DNA of 64,000 nt from Pollutimonas nitritireducens (GCF_002849615.1 NZ_PDNV01000004.1:62001-126000); one strand, 5' to 3'; positions 25,226 to 35,280 are shown, counted from the stretch's first letter. Made by a program: numbers and translations. The notes: a model not told the origin generated them from the letters alone.

Positions 25226-26914
25226 ATGTCTTTTGAAAATCTAGGTCTTACCCCCACGCTATTGTCTGCCGTTCTGAAAGCCGGCTTTACCGAGCCGACT
25301 CCCGTCCAGGCAGCTTCCATCCCGAAAGCGTTGGCAGGTAGCGACCTGATGGTATCCGCACAAACGGGCAGTGGCAAAACCGCCGCCTTCATGCTCCCAG
25401 CCCTGAACCGCATTTCCACAATGCCGGCCAACAAGGGTACGGGCGTTCAAGTGCTGGTACTGACTCCCACCCGCGAACTGGCCATGCAGGTTGCAGAAGC
25501 CACCAAGCTCTACGGCGCGCATCTTAAAGACCTGCGCATTGCCGTGGTCGTGGGCGGTATGCCTTACGGCGCCCAGCTCAAGGCTCTGTCACGTCGCGTG
25601 GACGTGCTGGTTGCAACGCCCGGCCGCCTTATCGACCACTTGCAAGCCAAGCGTGTCAACCTGTCGACCGTTCATACGCTGATACTTGACGAAGCCGACC
25701 GCATGCTGGACATGGGCTTCATCGAAGATATCGAAACCATCGTCGCCAGTACACCGAAAGACCGCCAGACCTTGCTGTTCTCGGCAACACTTGACGGCAC
25801 CATTGCACGCCTTGCGGCCAAGATGATGCGCAGCCCGGAACAAATCCAGCTGTCCAGCCAGAAAGAAAAGCACACCAACATTACACAAAGCTTGTTGTAT
25901 GCCGATGACAACGGCCACAAGATGCGTCTGCTGGACCACCTGCTGCGTGACGCCAGCCTGGACCAAGCCATCGTCTTCACCTCGACCAAACGCGGTGCCG
26001 ACGATCTGGCCGAACGCCTGGCCGACCAGGGCTTTGCCGCCGCCGCGTTGCATGGTGATATGAACCAGCGTCAGCGCACCCGCACATTGGGCATGCTGCA
26101 AAAAGGCCAGCTGCGCATTTTGGTGGCAACCGACGTGGCAGCACGTGGTATTGACGTACAAAGCATCACGCACGCCGTGAATTACGACCTGCCCATGCAA
26201 GCTGAAGACTACGTTCACCGTATCGGTCGTACTGGTCGCGCCGGCCGCAGCGGCTTGGCATTCACGCTGGCAACTCATTCGGAACGCCATAAAGTGCGTC
26301 GTATTGAACACTTCATCGGCCAGCCTATTCCATCACAGGAAATCGAAGGCCTCGAGCCCAAGAAAACTGCGCGTCCCACGTATACTGACCGCAAAGGCAG
26401 TGGCAAAAGCTTTGCGCCACGCGCCGGTTACGGTGCTGGCAAGCCAAGCAGCAGCTATGCCCGCAAACCAGGCGCCGACCGCGGCAGCTTTGGTGGTGAT
26501 AAGCCCGCCTACGAAGGCAAGCCGCGCTTTGGCGACAAGCCCGCGTATGAAGGCCGCCCCGCCCGTAGCAACGATCGCCCCGCTTTTGAAGGTCGGCCTG
26601 CATATGACCGTGGCGCCGATAGCCGCAAGACTTTTGGCACTGAGGAGCGCAGCGGCGGCTACAAAGGCCGTAATGAGAATGCAAGTTTCGAAGCGCGTCC
26701 TGCCCGTACAGAACGTCCGCATGCCGACCGGCCTGTATTCAGCGACCGTCCGGCATTCGGCGATCGTCCTGCCCGTACAGCCCGTCCTGATTTTGCCCAT
26801 AAGGCCCCTGCTGGTGTAAAACCCAGCACGCGTCCGTCGACCCGCCCCGGCTTTGCCGGCAAGCCGACATCGACGCGTGGAAAAAGCGCAGCTCGTCGCG
26901 AATTCGCTTCGTAA
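25226..26914 (+). CDS. rhlE: DEAD-box ATP-dependent RNA helicase, RhlE type
   Basis: A 562-residue RNA helicase for RNA remodelling and ribosome or degradosome work. Motifs: Q motif (FTEPTPVQAASIP), I (AQTGSGKT), Ia (PTRELAMQ), II (LDEADRMLDMGF), III (FSATLDG), and the C-terminal VATDVAARGIDV and HRIGRTGRAGR. After residue 385 comes a basic, Gly/Arg/Pro-rich, low-complexity tail with imperfect repeats of the form GDKPAYEGKP / DRPAFEGRPAYDRG, likely an unstructured RNA-binding region. The ATG at 25226 follows AAAGGAT. An intrinsic terminator follows. Confidence 0.92.
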   Translation: MSFENLGLTPTLLSAVLKAGFTEPTPVQAASIPKALAGSDLMVSAQTGSGKTAAFMLPALNRISTMPANKGTGVQVLVLTPTRELAMQVAEATKLYGAHLKDLRIAVVVGGMPYGAQLKALSRRVDVLVATPGRLIDHLQAKRVNLSTVHTLILDEADRMLDMGFIEDIETIVASTPKDRQTLLFSATLDGTIARLAAKMMRSPEQIQLSSQKEKHTNITQSLLYADDNGHKMRLLDHLLRDASLDQAIVFTSTKRGADDLAERLADQGFAAAALHGDMNQRQRTRTLGMLQKGQLRILVATDVAARGIDVQSITHAVNYDLPMQAEDYVHRIGRTGRAGRSGLAFTLATHSERHKVRRIEHFIGQPIPSQEIEGLEPKKTARPTYTDRKGSGKSFAPRAGYGAGKPSSSYARKPGADRGSFGGDKPAYEGKPRFGDKPAYEGRPARSNDRPAFEGRPAYDRGADSRKTFGTEERSGGYKGRNENASFEARPARTERPHADRPVFSDRPAFGDRPARTARPDFAHKAPAGVKPSTRPSTRPGFAGKPTSTRGKSAARREFAS

Positions 26915-26965
26915 GCAAGCCTATGCTGTACCCCGGCCAGCATGATACGTGTGCCTGACCTGAAG

Positions 26966-26992
26966 ACCCCGCCGCCGTGCGGGGTTTTTTTT
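26966..26992 (+). terminator. Intrinsic terminator after rhlE
   Basis: CCCCGC (26967-26972) and GCGGGG (26979-26984) form a short GC-rich stem with loop CGCCGT, followed directly by eight T residues. It lies 50 bases after the rhlE stop and is a textbook rho-independent terminator. Confidence 0.85.
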
Positions 26993-27018
26993 ACCGCCGG
27001 GCCGCCCCAAGGTAAAAA

Positions 27019-27069
27019 GCACCCCCTTTGGGGGCAGCAAGCCGAAGGCGCAGCGTGGGGGCCTTTTTT
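27019..27069. repeat. GC-rich intergenic repeat element (Alcaligenaceae-type)
   Basis: The element has ACCCCCTTTGGGGGCAGC, then AAGCCGAAGGCGCAGC, then GTGGGGGCC and six T residues. It has two internal hairpins (CCCCC-TTT-GGGGG and GCC-GAA-GGC). I remember very similar sequences scattered between genes in Bordetella and related genomes, and a shorter copy of its core (GGGGGCAGCAAGCC) occurs again in this window at 60995-61008. The T-run at its end may make it act as a second terminator. That it is a dispersed repeat comes from memory. Confidence 0.55.
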
Positions 27070-27142
27070 CCGCCTGCACTGGCTACAATAGCGTGTTGCC
27101 TTTCCACTATGGGTTCCCTCGGGACGCCCTTGCCAGGACACC

Positions 27143-27346
27143 ATGAAACAGCTTGCCAGCAAGCCCTTCTTCCTTGCCTTGTTGATGTCAGTTCCGCTAT
27201 GGATCGTCTTCAATAACTTCATCGTCGCGATCATGGTCGCCCTGCTTGTCGCCTTTCTCATTTCCATGTGCTATTCGCTGTATACGATCAAGCAGGGAAA
27301 GCCTGCCGCCGATGAACGCGACTCGTCCATTCCTCCTTCGAAATAG
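27143..27346 (+). CDS. Small membrane protein of unknown function
   Basis: A 67-residue ORF with one long or two closely spaced hydrophobic segments (about residues 8-46, containing FFLALLMSVPLWIVF and FIVAIMVALLVAFLI) and a polar tail ending DSSIPPSK. A modest AGGA lies upstream of the ATG. It sits 14 bases before the MidA-type methyltransferase on the same strand, so it is probably cotranscribed. I do not recognise a family; the composition argues that it is a real inner-membrane protein. Confidence 0.6.
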   Translation: MKQLASKPFFLALLMSVPLWIVFNNFIVAIMVALLVAFLISMCYSLYTIKQGKPAADERDSSIPPSK

Positions 27347-27360
27347 CGATCAGCCTGTCC

Positions 27361-28551
27361 ATGCCGATATCCACCACAACACCCTCGGGACTGCCCGACC
27401 TCAACCCTGAATCCGCGGCACATGCCAGGGCCGTCGCGGCCTATCTGGCAGACCGGATTCAAGCATGTGAAGACGGGTTCATGCCATTCGAACATTGGAT
27501 GAATCTGGCGTTGTACGCGCCAGGCCTGGGCTACTATGCCGCTGGCAACACCAAGTTTGGCGCCGCGCTGCCCACCGGCGACTTCACTACGGCACCTGAA
27601 ATGACGCCGCTTTTTGGACAGACATTGGCCGGGCAAGTAGTCCAGATACTCAATGAAAGCCGTTCTGTCCAGGTGCTCGAGTTTGGTGCGGGTTCCGGCG
27701 CGCTCGCGGCGGCCATAATCCCGGCCCTGCGCCAATCAGGCATAGAGCCCCACTACCAGATCCTCGAAGTATCGGCCGATTTGCGCGCGCGCCAGCAACA
27801 GCGTCTTGCTGGATTCGGTGCGGCAGTAAGCTGGCTCAGCGAGTTGCCGCAGGCGTTTACGGGCTGCATTGTTGCAAACGAAGTTCTGGATGCCATGCCC
27901 GCGACGCTGTTTCGCTGGAATGACGATGGTGGGTTCATGGAGATCGGTGTGCGCCTGGCGCGACCATTGAACGGCATCGATGACCTTGCCGCCTTTGAAT
28001 TTGCGCAGCGCCCAGCCAGCGCTGCGTTACAGGAAATGATTAACAGCCGTATGCCGCCGCTGCCCGGGTATCAATCCGAAATCAACAGGCAGGCCGAAGC
28101 ATGGATCACGCAAATGGGATCGTGGCTCAAGCACGGTGCCGCTCTGCTGATCGACTACGGATTTCCGCAACGCGAGTACTTTCATCCCCAGCGCAATGAA
28201 GGCACGCTGATGTGTCACTTTCGCCATCACGCCCATGGCCAGCCCCTGATCCACGCGGGTTTGCAGGACATCACTACTCATGTGGACTTCACGGCCATGG
28301 CCGATGCGGCGCTGGCAGGGGGGCTGGATGTGCTGGGCTACACCTCGCAAGCCAGATTCCTCATGAATGCCGGCCTGCCGGAGTTGCTTGCTCAGTCCGG
28401 AGCGATAGCCCAGCCGCACACCATATCGGCGGTGCAGAAGCTGCTATCTGAAGCCGAAATGGGAGAACTGTTCAAGGTGCTGGCGATCGGCCGCGATATC
28501 GGACAGCCCCTGATCGGCTTCGATCAAGGCGACCGGCGCGGTCGACTATGA
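27361..28551 (+). CDS. MidA/NDUFAF7-family SAM-dependent methyltransferase (DUF185)
   Basis: A 396-residue protein. The SAM-binding motif I is LEFGAGSGALAAAI (about 102-115), preceded by GDFTTAPEMTPLFGQTLA, the conserved DUF185 segment, and followed by ANEVLDAMP. The C-terminal part has LLIDYGFPQREYFHPQRNEG and GTLMCHFRHH. The mitochondrial homologue NDUFAF7 methylates an arginine of a complex I subunit; the role of the bacterial enzyme is less settled. It follows the small membrane protein gene and is convergent with cca. Confidence 0.85.
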   Translation: MPISTTTPSGLPDLNPESAAHARAVAAYLADRIQACEDGFMPFEHWMNLALYAPGLGYYAAGNTKFGAALPTGDFTTAPEMTPLFGQTLAGQVVQILNESRSVQVLEFGAGSGALAAAIIPALRQSGIEPHYQILEVSADLRARQQQRLAGFGAAVSWLSELPQAFTGCIVANEVLDAMPATLFRWNDDGGFMEIGVRLARPLNGIDDLAAFEFAQRPASAALQEMINSRMPPLPGYQSEINRQAEAWITQMGSWLKHGAALLIDYGFPQREYFHPQRNEGTLMCHFRHHAHGQPLIHAGLQDITTHVDFTAMADAALAGGLDVLGYTSQARFLMNAGLPELLAQSGAIAQPHTISAVQKLLSEAEMGELFKVLAIGRDIGQPLIGFDQGDRRGRL

Positions 28552-28581
28552 GTTGCGTCACGTCCGGGCGTAGCAGGCAAG

Positions 28582-29796
28582 TCAGGATAATGCCGGGCGC
28601 AGCAAGGCTTGCAAGCGGGCCCTGCGCAGTGCGTGCTTGATCCCGGCCGGATCGCCGGGCAATGTTCGCGCAATGGCGCCGGCGTCGATACTGCGGATCG
28701 CGTCGACACGTGCCGCCCAAGCTTCCTGATCGATGCCTGGCCGACAAATACCGGCCGCGCCGAGGAGTTCGATAAAACGGCCCGGCTTGCGCAACGCATC
28801 ACAGCGCTCCATAAGATCCAGACATAATTCCGCCTCGGCCGCCGATGTACCGGGCGTCGAAACGCCGGGCGTCGAAACGCCGGGCGTCGAAACGTCGGGC
28901 GTCGGGACGCCGGGCGTCGAAACGTCGGGCGTCGGGACGCCGGGTTCGGCCGTGCCCAGCGCGTCGAGGCCATCCAGCACGACAGGAAGCAGTCTGGCGT
29001 AGTCCTGGCAATCGCGCGGTGCGCGAACATGCAGGACAACACGTTCAGGTTCCTGGGAAAACCGACATAGTATGGCCAAGCGTGCTGGCAGGCCCAAGCC
29101 GGCCTGCGCGGCACGGGCCAATTCATCACCTGTCGTTGCGCCAAACCGCAAGCCTGGCAACACGCGCCCCAAGGCTCCGCTGTCGGCCAATACATCGAAC
29201 ATCCTGCCTGGCTTGTCTGCCATCAGTCCTTTGGCCATTTCACGCCATACACGCTCGGGAACCAGTTGGTCGACCTCGCCGTCGTCGACCAGCCTGCGCG
29301 CCAGGTCCAACGTTTCAGGTGCGATGGAGAAATCGTGGAATCGGGCGGCGAATCGGGCGAGACGCAGCAGCCGCACGGGGTCTTCCGCAAATGCCTGGCC
29401 GACATGTCTCAATATCTTGTTTCTGACGTCATCTTGGCCGCCCAACGGATCGACCAGGCCCCCATCGGGCCTTTTGGCGATCGCGTTCACGGTCAGGTCG
29501 CGTCTTTGCAGGTCGTCTTCCAGGGTAACGTCTGTGCCGGTATAGAAGGTGAAGCCTTTGTAGCCACGCCCGGATTTGCGTTCGGTGCGGGCCAGCGCGT
29601 ATTCCTCTTTTGTTTTCGGATGCAGGAACACCGGGAAATCGCCACCTACGGGAATGAAACCGCGCCTGGCCATTTCTTCAGGGGTCGTGCCTACGACAAC
29701 CCAGTCGCGGTCGCCAGCCGGCAAGCCAAGCAGCTCGTCGCGGACCGCGCCGCCAACGATATAGACGTCAAGTCCTTCTATGGCCGGATCGGTCAT
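28582..29796 (-). CDS. cca: CCA-adding enzyme (tRNA nucleotidyltransferase)
   Basis: A 404-residue class II nucleotidyltransferase that builds or repairs the 3' CCA end of tRNAs. The catalytic head has [20 protein letters not shown] with the DRD metal-binding pair just after it, [10 protein letters not shown] and [18 protein letters not shown]. An HD phosphohydrolase domain is not present. Residues about 286-316 are a low-complexity insert of TPGVS/TPDVP pentapeptides encoded by a 15-bp minisatellite, in the tail domain. It overlaps the slt stop by 4 bases. Confidence 0.93.
   Translation of the reverse strand: MTDPAIEGLDVYIVGGAVRDELLGLPAGDRDWVVVGTTPEEMARRGFIPVGGDFPVFLHPKTKEEYALARTERKSGRGYKGFTFYTGTDVTLEDDLQRRDLTVNAIAKRPDGGLVDPLGGQDDVRNKILRHVGQAFAEDPVRLLRLARFAARFHDFSIAPETLDLARRLVDDGEVDQLVPERVWREMAKGLMADKPGRMFDVLADSGALGRVLPGLRFGATTGDELARAAQAGLGLPARLAILCRFSQEPERVVLHVRAPRDCQDYARLLPVVLDGLDALGTAEPGVPTPDVSTPGVPTPDVSTPGVSTPGVSTPGTSAAEAELCLDLMERCDALRKPGRFIELLGAAGICRPGIDQEAWAARVDAIRSIDAGAIARTLPGDPAGIKHALRRARLQALLRPALS
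28850..28939. repeat. 15-bp coding minisatellite inside cca
   Basis: Six tandem 15-base units lie in frame: CCGGGCGTCGAAACG (type A) and TCGGGCGTCGGGACG (type B), in order A A A B A B, followed by a decayed seventh unit at 28940. On the coding (minus) strand each unit gives five residues (TPGVS or TPDVP). The three A copies are identical, which points to recent slippage or unequal exchange. Copy-number changes keep the cca frame. Confidence 0.92.
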
Positions 29797-31940
29797 GGCA
29801 GGGCAATGCGCTTTTCCGGCTCTGGCGATACAGTGCCCAGGCGTTCTTTCAACGATTGCGGCTTGCCCGTGAACATCATTGCGTAATACGTGGCATTGGA
29901 CATGACGTTCTTCACATACATCCGCGTCTCGGTAAACGGGATCGTCTCAGCAAATATGGCGCCTTCTACGGGCCCTGCCAGCTTTGCACGCCACTGCACA
30001 GGTCGCCCGGGACCGGCGTTGTAGCCCGCCGTGGCCAGTACTTGCGATCCATTGAGCTTGCTCAGGACCATGCTGAGATAATTGGTGCCCAGCACTGTAT
30101 TGGTGTCGAAATCATTGACGGACGAAGGCGTGAAGTTCGTCATGCCGATTTTCTTGGCCACCCATCGGGCCGTGGCAGGCATCAACTGCATCAGACCGGA
30201 GGCGCCGACGTGCGATCTGGCATCGGTGATAAAACGCGATTCCTGGCGGATCAGGCCGTAAACCCAAGCTGGATCCAGGTTTATCAGGCGCGCCTTCTCG
30301 GTGACACGGCCTTCGAACGGGGCGACAAAGCGTTGAGTGAAATCCACTTCGCTCTCGGTAAGCAATGACGTGTTTACCACGCGATCGAATATCTGCTCCC
30401 GCCGCGCGAGCTCCGCGGCAGCCAATAATCGGCGGTCATCCATGCCGCGTAGCGCAAAGTTCCATTCCGGTACAGCCTCGGGACGCCAACCGAGTTCGAA
30501 CAACTGGATAGCGCGTTGCAATCCGGCATTGGATCTTGCAGCTTGCAGTTCCGCAGCCGTCACCGGAGCGGGTGCCGGTGGCAAGGATGGTGTTTTGCCC
30601 AGCTCTTCACTGGCCAATTGGCCATAAAAATTCAGTTCGTGCGCAATGGATTCGTAATGCTTGGTGGCTGCCGCTTTCTGGCCCTGAGCCGCCAACGCTC
30701 TGGCGTACCAGTAGACCCAGACAGGCTCGGCGGCCTGGCTAGCCGACATTCTGCGTATTGAGTTGGCGACCAGGTCCCAGTTTATGGGCGCCTGCCGGAG
30801 TTCCGAGCGAACCTGCCAGGCGTGGTTATAGTCGGTGAGCCGCTGATTGCCCGAACGCCTGTACCAGCCCGCCGCATCGGGAGCCACATTCAGCGCGGCA
30901 ACCAGACCGAACTGACTCCATACCCATTCAATATCGGATTTTGGAATGGCTTTGGACCAGGCGCTCTCGACGTAGACGGCATTGGTTTCGCGCTCTTTCC
31001 CATAGGCCAGGCGAGATAGCGCGATGGCCACTAGCTCGGTTTCGGCGCGCGACCTGGGCGGCGTGCGCCCCGCGAGCCATTTCCTGGGATTGTTCATGAG
31101 CGCGGCATAATCGACCATCTGCCTGGCATCGAACATCACGGCGGCCATACGCTGTGCGTTGCCCGTCTTGTTGCTTTCCAGAGTCGCGCGAAGCAATGGC
31201 TGGAGTTCTTTCCAACCGACCACTTTGCTGTCGGCCATCTGGTCGAGCATGCTCCAGCACGATCGGTTGGGACTGAATGCCGCCACGACCTGCGCCGGCT
31301 TGACGCGCTGTCCTGTCATATGCTGCGCCAAAAGGCGCGAACATTCTACATGGGTATTGCTGTTGGTGACCGGACCCAGCTGATTCACCAAGGCATAGTT
31401 GCCGGCCCGGGCCGCCGCAATGATCCAGTCGGCTTTCAGGCGGTCAGCCAGATAGGCATCCTGATTTTCCTGCATGAATTTCTGCAATAGCGCATCGGGC
31501 ACTGGTCGCGTACTGTCCTGCAATTGCTGGCGTAAAAGCCAATAGTCTGCGTAGCTGCCGAGCACTGGATCGCTCTTGGCCAGCGGCGCCAGCGTCTGCA
31601 GCCGCGCCCATTGGCTTTTTTTCATGGCGTCGCGCGCATCGACCACGGCTTGGCGTGCGGCAGGCGGTGTAATCAGCGTGACAGTACCGGTGCCTGAGCG
31701 GGAATCGTTAATTTCCTCGAGCAAGGCTTCTACTTTCGATCCTAGCGGCGCAGGTACGAGAGACTGTCCCAAGTCGACCTGAGCGTCGGTGGCCGTGGCG
31801 GAATGTACCGGGCGCTCGGCGCCGGCACATCCGGTCAAACCCACCATCAGGGTCAGCCAAATACTGGCCCGTGAATGCTTGGCTCGCACCAATGCAGAAA
31901 AGTTCCAGGTTTTCTGATACCGTTGCCTATTGGACACCAT
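29793..31940 (-). CDS. slt: Soluble-type lytic murein transglycosylase (Slt70 family)
   Basis: A 715-residue periplasmic enzyme with an alpha-helical superhelical U/L region (about 60-510) and a C-terminal goose-type lysozyme domain: [19 protein letters not shown] with catalytic Glu, [18 protein letters not shown] and [14 protein letters not shown]. The start at 31940 opens a lipoprotein-like signal with LTGCAG, so unlike E. coli Slt70 it may be membrane anchored. An upstream ATG at 31958 is also possible. Its start is only 27 bases from the divergent fau start. It overlaps cca by 4 bases at the other end. Confidence 0.88.
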   Translation of the reverse strand: MVSNRQRYQKTWNFSALVRAKHSRASIWLTLMVGLTGCAGAERPVHSATATDAQVDLGQSLVPAPLGSKVEALLEEINDSRSGTGTVTLITPPAARQAVVDARDAMKKSQWARLQTLAPLAKSDPVLGSYADYWLLRQQLQDSTRPVPDALLQKFMQENQDAYLADRLKADWIIAAARAGNYALVNQLGPVTNSNTHVECSRLLAQHMTGQRVKPAQVVAAFSPNRSCWSMLDQMADSKVVGWKELQPLLRATLESNKTGNAQRMAAVMFDARQMVDYAALMNNPRKWLAGRTPPRSRAETELVAIALSRLAYGKERETNAVYVESAWSKAIPKSDIEWVWSQFGLVAALNVAPDAAGWYRRSGNQRLTDYNHAWQVRSELRQAPINWDLVANSIRRMSASQAAEPVWVYWYARALAAQGQKAAATKHYESIAHELNFYGQLASEELGKTPSLPPAPAPVTAAELQAARSNAGLQRAIQLFELGWRPEAVPEWNFALRGMDDRRLLAAAELARREQIFDRVVNTSLLTESEVDFTQRFVAPFEGRVTEKARLINLDPAWVYGLIRQESRFITDARSHVGASGLMQLMPATARWVAKKIGMTNFTPSSVNDFDTNTVLGTNYLSMVLSKLNGSQVLATAGYNAGPGRPVQWRAKLAGPVEGAIFAETIPFTETRMYVKNVMSNATYYAMMFTGKPQSLKERLGTVSPEPEKRIALP

Positions 31941-31967
31941 CTTGTCTTGACCCCACATAACACCGCC

Positions 31968-32600
31968 ATGAATAACAGCACAGAGAATAACGCAGTCCCA
32001 CTTCGCGTGCGACTTAAACAACTGAGAGCCGCACAGAATCCCGTCGATCGGAGCCGCGGCGGCCTGCTGATACGGGGGCGCCTGTTTACGTGGCTGGCAA
32101 CCAATCGCAGCAAGCTGCTGGAAGCAGGCAAACCGCTGCCCCGCAATATTGCCGCATTCTGGTCGACCGAGGACGAGCCCCAATTGCAACCGTTGCTGCG
32201 GCAATGGGCGCAGGAAGAGGGATATCGTGTATCGCTGCCGGTTGTGGCAGCGCCCAATGGCCCCCTGGAATTCAGGCTATGGGACCCCGAAACCGTAATG
32301 CAGCCAGGGGCCTACGGAATACAGGAACCCGTCGGCGAGCCCGCTCCACTACCCGATATCATATTGGTCCCGACCCTGGGGTACACGCGTCAAGGCGACC
32401 GCATCGGCTATGGCAAAGGATACTACGACCGGACACTGGCAGCCATGAAAGCGCAAAATCACCCGTATATCAGTATTGGCATCGCCTGGGCTACCGGCGA
32501 TCTATCCAGCGAAGCGCATGTTCCGGCACCCCACGACATCCGACTGGACTCCATCCTGACCGACAAAGGATGGGCCGTACCGGCGCCTAAATTGGCGTGA
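31968..32600 (+). CDS. fau: 5-formyltetrahydrofolate cyclo-ligase
   Basis: A 210-residue enzyme converting 5-formyl-THF to 5,10-methenyl-THF with ATP. The family signature is RQGDRIGYGKGYYDRTLA near residue 145, and the N-terminal LRVRLKQLRAAQ fits the ATP-binding helix. The ATG at 31968 is used; an open frame continues upstream into slt. It is convergent with metF, another folate one-carbon gene. The promoter must lie inside slt coding sequence because only 27 bases separate the two start codons. Confidence 0.9.
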   Translation: MNNSTENNAVPLRVRLKQLRAAQNPVDRSRGGLLIRGRLFTWLATNRSKLLEAGKPLPRNIAAFWSTEDEPQLQPLLRQWAQEEGYRVSLPVVAAPNGPLEFRLWDPETVMQPGAYGIQEPVGEPAPLPDIILVPTLGYTRQGDRIGYGKGYYDRTLAAMKAQNHPYISIGIAWATGDLSSEAHVPAPHDIRLDSILTDKGWAVPAPKLA

Positions 32601-32628
32601 TAGTAGTGAAGCGCCCCTTCCGGGATTG

Positions 32629-33468
32629 CTAAGCCAGTCGCAACTGCCGCCAGATCGCCATGGTCACCTCGGCGTTATTGAGCGTGTAAAAATGCAGGCC
32701 AGGCGCTCCATTGTCGAGCAGGTCTTGAGACAAACGGGTAATTACATCGATGCCAAACGCTTTGATCGAGGCCTTGTCATCGCCAAAATCGGCAAGCCGC
32801 AACCGTATCCACCGTGGAATCTCAGCCCCGCACATCGTCGAGAAACGTGCCAACTGTGTGTAGTTGGTAATCGGCATGATGCCTGGCACCACCGGGATAT
32901 CGACACCCTTGGCATTCATGCGATCCACAAAATCGAAATATGCGTCGGCATTGAAGAAATACTGTGTGATTGCGCTGTCGGCGCCCGCCTTAACCTTATG
33001 GATGAAATGCGCCAGATCCGCCTCAGCGCTGGTCGACTGGGGATGCATTTCGGGGTAGCCAGCCACCTCGATATGAAACCAATCGCCGCTGTGCTGGCGA
33101 ATGAACGCAACGAGTTCGCTGGCGTAGTGCAATTCGCCCTGGTCGCCGCCCATGCCCGAAGGCATGTCGCCACGCAACGCCACAATCCGCTTGATGCCCT
33201 GTTCGCGATACGAGTCCAGGATATCGCCAAGAACGGCCCGGGTCGCCCCTATGCAGGACAAATGAGGGGCGGCATCGCACCCCAGGTTCTGCAGCAGGCG
33301 AACCGTGTCGGCGGTACCGGTGCGCGTCGAGCCGCCCGCCCCGAAAGTGACGCTGACATACGCCGGTTCCAGAGCCAGCAGCTGCTTGGCTGAACGCACC
33401 AGTTTTTCTTGGGCGGCGGTATCACGGGGTGGAAAGAACTCCAGACTGATTGCCTTGTTCGGATTCAT
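32629..33468 (-). CDS. metF: Methylenetetrahydrofolate reductase
   Basis: A 279-residue FAD enzyme reducing 5,10-methylene-THF to 5-methyl-THF for methionine synthesis. Recognisable are ISLEFFPPRDTAAQEKL at the N-terminus (catalytic Glu), YVSVTFGAGGSTRTGT, VALRGDMPSGMG, AITQYFFNADAYFDFVDRM and VPGIMPITNYTQL. It is the last gene of the riboswitch-led ahcY unit and overlaps the holin-like gene by 4 bases, so SAH sensing may also set metF expression. Confidence 0.95.
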   Translation of the reverse strand: MNPNKAISLEFFPPRDTAAQEKLVRSAKQLLALEPAYVSVTFGAGGSTRTGTADTVRLLQNLGCDAAPHLSCIGATRAVLGDILDSYREQGIKRIVALRGDMPSGMGGDQGELHYASELVAFIRQHSGDWFHIEVAGYPEMHPQSTSAEADLAHFIHKVKAGADSAITQYFFNADAYFDFVDRMNAKGVDIPVVPGIMPITNYTQLARFSTMCGAEIPRWIRLRLADFGDDKASIKAFGIDVITRLSQDLLDNGAPGLHFYTLNNAEVTMAIWRQLRLA

Positions 33469-33803
33469 TGGACCAGCAACCTCGACAGCAGTCCCGATAC
33501 CACGCTATAGATCAAAGCGCCCAGCAATGCCCACCAGAAACCACTGACCTGAAAGCCTTTCAATACCGAACCGGCAAACCAGAACACCAGCGCATTAAGC
33601 ACAAGCAAAAATAGTCCCAGCGTGACGATCGTGATGGGCAGGGTCAATAGAATAAGCAGGGGCTTGACCAGCGTGTTGAGCAAACCCAGCACCAGGGCCG
33701 CAATAAGCGCCGACCCGAACGAGGCCACCGTGATGCCCGGCAATAGATAGGCCACCACCAGCAGGGCGACGGCGTTTAAGATCCAGACAAGAATTAGTTC
33801 CAT
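33465..33803 (-). CDS. Four-helix membrane protein, holin-like superfamily IV (PF04020 type)
   Basis: A 112-residue protein made almost wholly of four hydrophobic segments, with GLLNTLVKPLLILLTLPITI in the middle, the family hallmark. Despite the phage holin name, such genes are chromosomal and widespread with no proven lytic role. In Burkholderiales I recall it recurring between ahcY and metF, as here (4-base overlap with metF, 40 bases after ahcY). Its link to the methionine cycle is unexplained. Confidence 0.85.
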   Translation of the reverse strand: MELILVWILNAVALLVVAYLLPGITVASFGSALIAALVLGLLNTLVKPLLILLTLPITIVTLGLFLLVLNALVFWFAGSVLKGFQVSGFWWALLGALIYSVVSGLLSRLLVQ

Positions 33804-33843
33804 AGCGTAGCGCTCCTTTGTGAATTAGACCCGTGGATGTGTA

Positions 33844-35262
33844 TCAGTAGCGGTAGTGGTCGGGCTTGTAGGGCCCGCTGACCGGCACATTGATGTAATC
33901 GGCCTGGTCGGGACGCAATTGTGTCAACTGCACTCCCAGCTTCTTCAGGTGTAGCCGCGCCACTTTTTCATCGAGATGCTTGGGCAGGACATAGACCTGG
34001 CCGGTCTTGTAGGCGTCGCCACGCGTGAATAGCTCGATCTGCGCGATGGTCTGGTTGGTGAACGATGCCGACATCACAAATGAAGGGTGGCCCGTGGCGC
34101 ATCCCAGGTTAACCAGGCGGCCCTTGGCCAACAGGATGATGCGTTTGCCGTCGGGGAAAATCACGTGGTCGACCTGGGGCTTGACCTCTTCCCATTGCAG
34201 GTCTTCGATGGATGCGACGTCGATTTCATTGTCGAAGTGTCCGATGTTGCAGACGATGGCCTGGTCCTTCATGGCGTCCATGTGGTCGCGCGTGATGACA
34301 TGGTAGTTGCCAGTAGCGGTAACGAAGATGTCGGCCTTGTCGGCGGCTTCCTCGATGGTAACGACCCGGTATCCTTCCATGGAAGCCTGCAAGGCGCAGA
34401 TCGGATCGACTTCGGTCACCCACACTTGGGCGCGCAGGGCGGACAAGGCTTGCGCGCATCCTTTGCCCACATCACCGAAACCGCAAACCACGGCGATCTT
34501 GCCGGCGACCATGACATCGGTCGCACGCTTGATACCGTCCACCAACGACTCGCGGCAGCCGTACAGGTTGTCGAACTTGGACTTCGTGACGGAATCGTTG
34601 ACATTGATGGCGGGAAAGGCGAGCTCGCCTTTCCTGGCCATTTGATACAGGCGGTGCACACCCGTTGTGGTTTCCTCGGTCACACCCTTGATCTGTGCCA
34701 AGCGGGTCGAGTACCACTTGGAATCACGGGCCAATTGCGCCTTGATCGAAGCGAACAGGACACGCTCTTCTTCGCTTGCGGGCTTGTCCAGTACCGAGAT
34801 GTCTTTTTCGGCCTTGGCACCCAGATGCAGCAAGACGGTGGCATCGCCGCCATCATCGAGGATCATGTTGGCATGCTCGCCATTGAGCCACTGGAATATC
34901 TGATGCGTGTACTGCCAGTAATCCTCAAGCGTTTCACCCTTGATGGCAAATACCGGTGTGCCCGAGGCCGCAATCGCGGCGGCGGCATGGTCCTGGGTCG
35001 AAAATATATTGCACGATGCCCAGCGAACTTCGGCGCCCAGGGCTCTCAGCGTTTCGATGAGCACGGCCGTTTGTATGGTCATGTGCAGGCTGCCCGCGAT
35101 GCGCGCGCCCTTGAGCGGCTGCGAGGCGGCAAATTCTTCACGGGTGGACATCAGGCCCGGCATCTCGGTCTCGGCGATCGCGATTTCGCGGCGGCCCCAG
35201 CCCGAGAGGGCAATATCGGCAATTTTGTAATCAGTGAAAGCGGCGTCAGCAACAGTATTCAT
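33844..35262 (-). CDS. ahcY: S-adenosylhomocysteine hydrolase
   Basis: A 472-residue NAD-dependent enzyme splitting SAH to adenosine and homocysteine. Motifs include [21 protein letters not shown], the NAD-binding [26 protein letters not shown], and the C-terminal KPDHYRY ending. Length includes the roughly 40-residue insert typical of proteobacterial enzymes. The start at 35262 ([16 protein letters not shown]) is chosen over an extension into the leader. It lies behind the SAH riboswitch and leads ahcY-holin-like-metF. Confidence 0.96.
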   Translation of the reverse strand: MNTVADAAFTDYKIADIALSGWGRREIAIAETEMPGLMSTREEFAASQPLKGARIAGSLHMTIQTAVLIETLRALGAEVRWASCNIFSTQDHAAAAIAASGTPVFAIKGETLEDYWQYTHQIFQWLNGEHANMILDDGGDATVLLHLGAKAEKDISVLDKPASEEERVLFASIKAQLARDSKWYSTRLAQIKGVTEETTTGVHRLYQMARKGELAFPAINVNDSVTKSKFDNLYGCRESLVDGIKRATDVMVAGKIAVVCGFGDVGKGCAQALSALRAQVWVTEVDPICALQASMEGYRVVTIEEAADKADIFVTATGNYHVITRDHMDAMKDQAIVCNIGHFDNEIDVASIEDLQWEEVKPQVDHVIFPDGKRIILLAKGRLVNLGCATGHPSFVMSASFTNQTIAQIELFTRGDAYKTGQVYVLPKHLDEKVARLHLKKLGVQLTQLRPDQADYINVPVSGPYKPDHYRY

Positions 35263-35280
35263 GGTTGTATCCCAATAAAA

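Noticed and set aside
28845-28945. Tandem repeats that look like a small CRISPR-like array
   Set aside because: Units are contiguous with no spacers, 15 bp long and in frame with cca; this is a coding minisatellite. The antisense Arg/Ala/Ser repeat ORF is a by-product.
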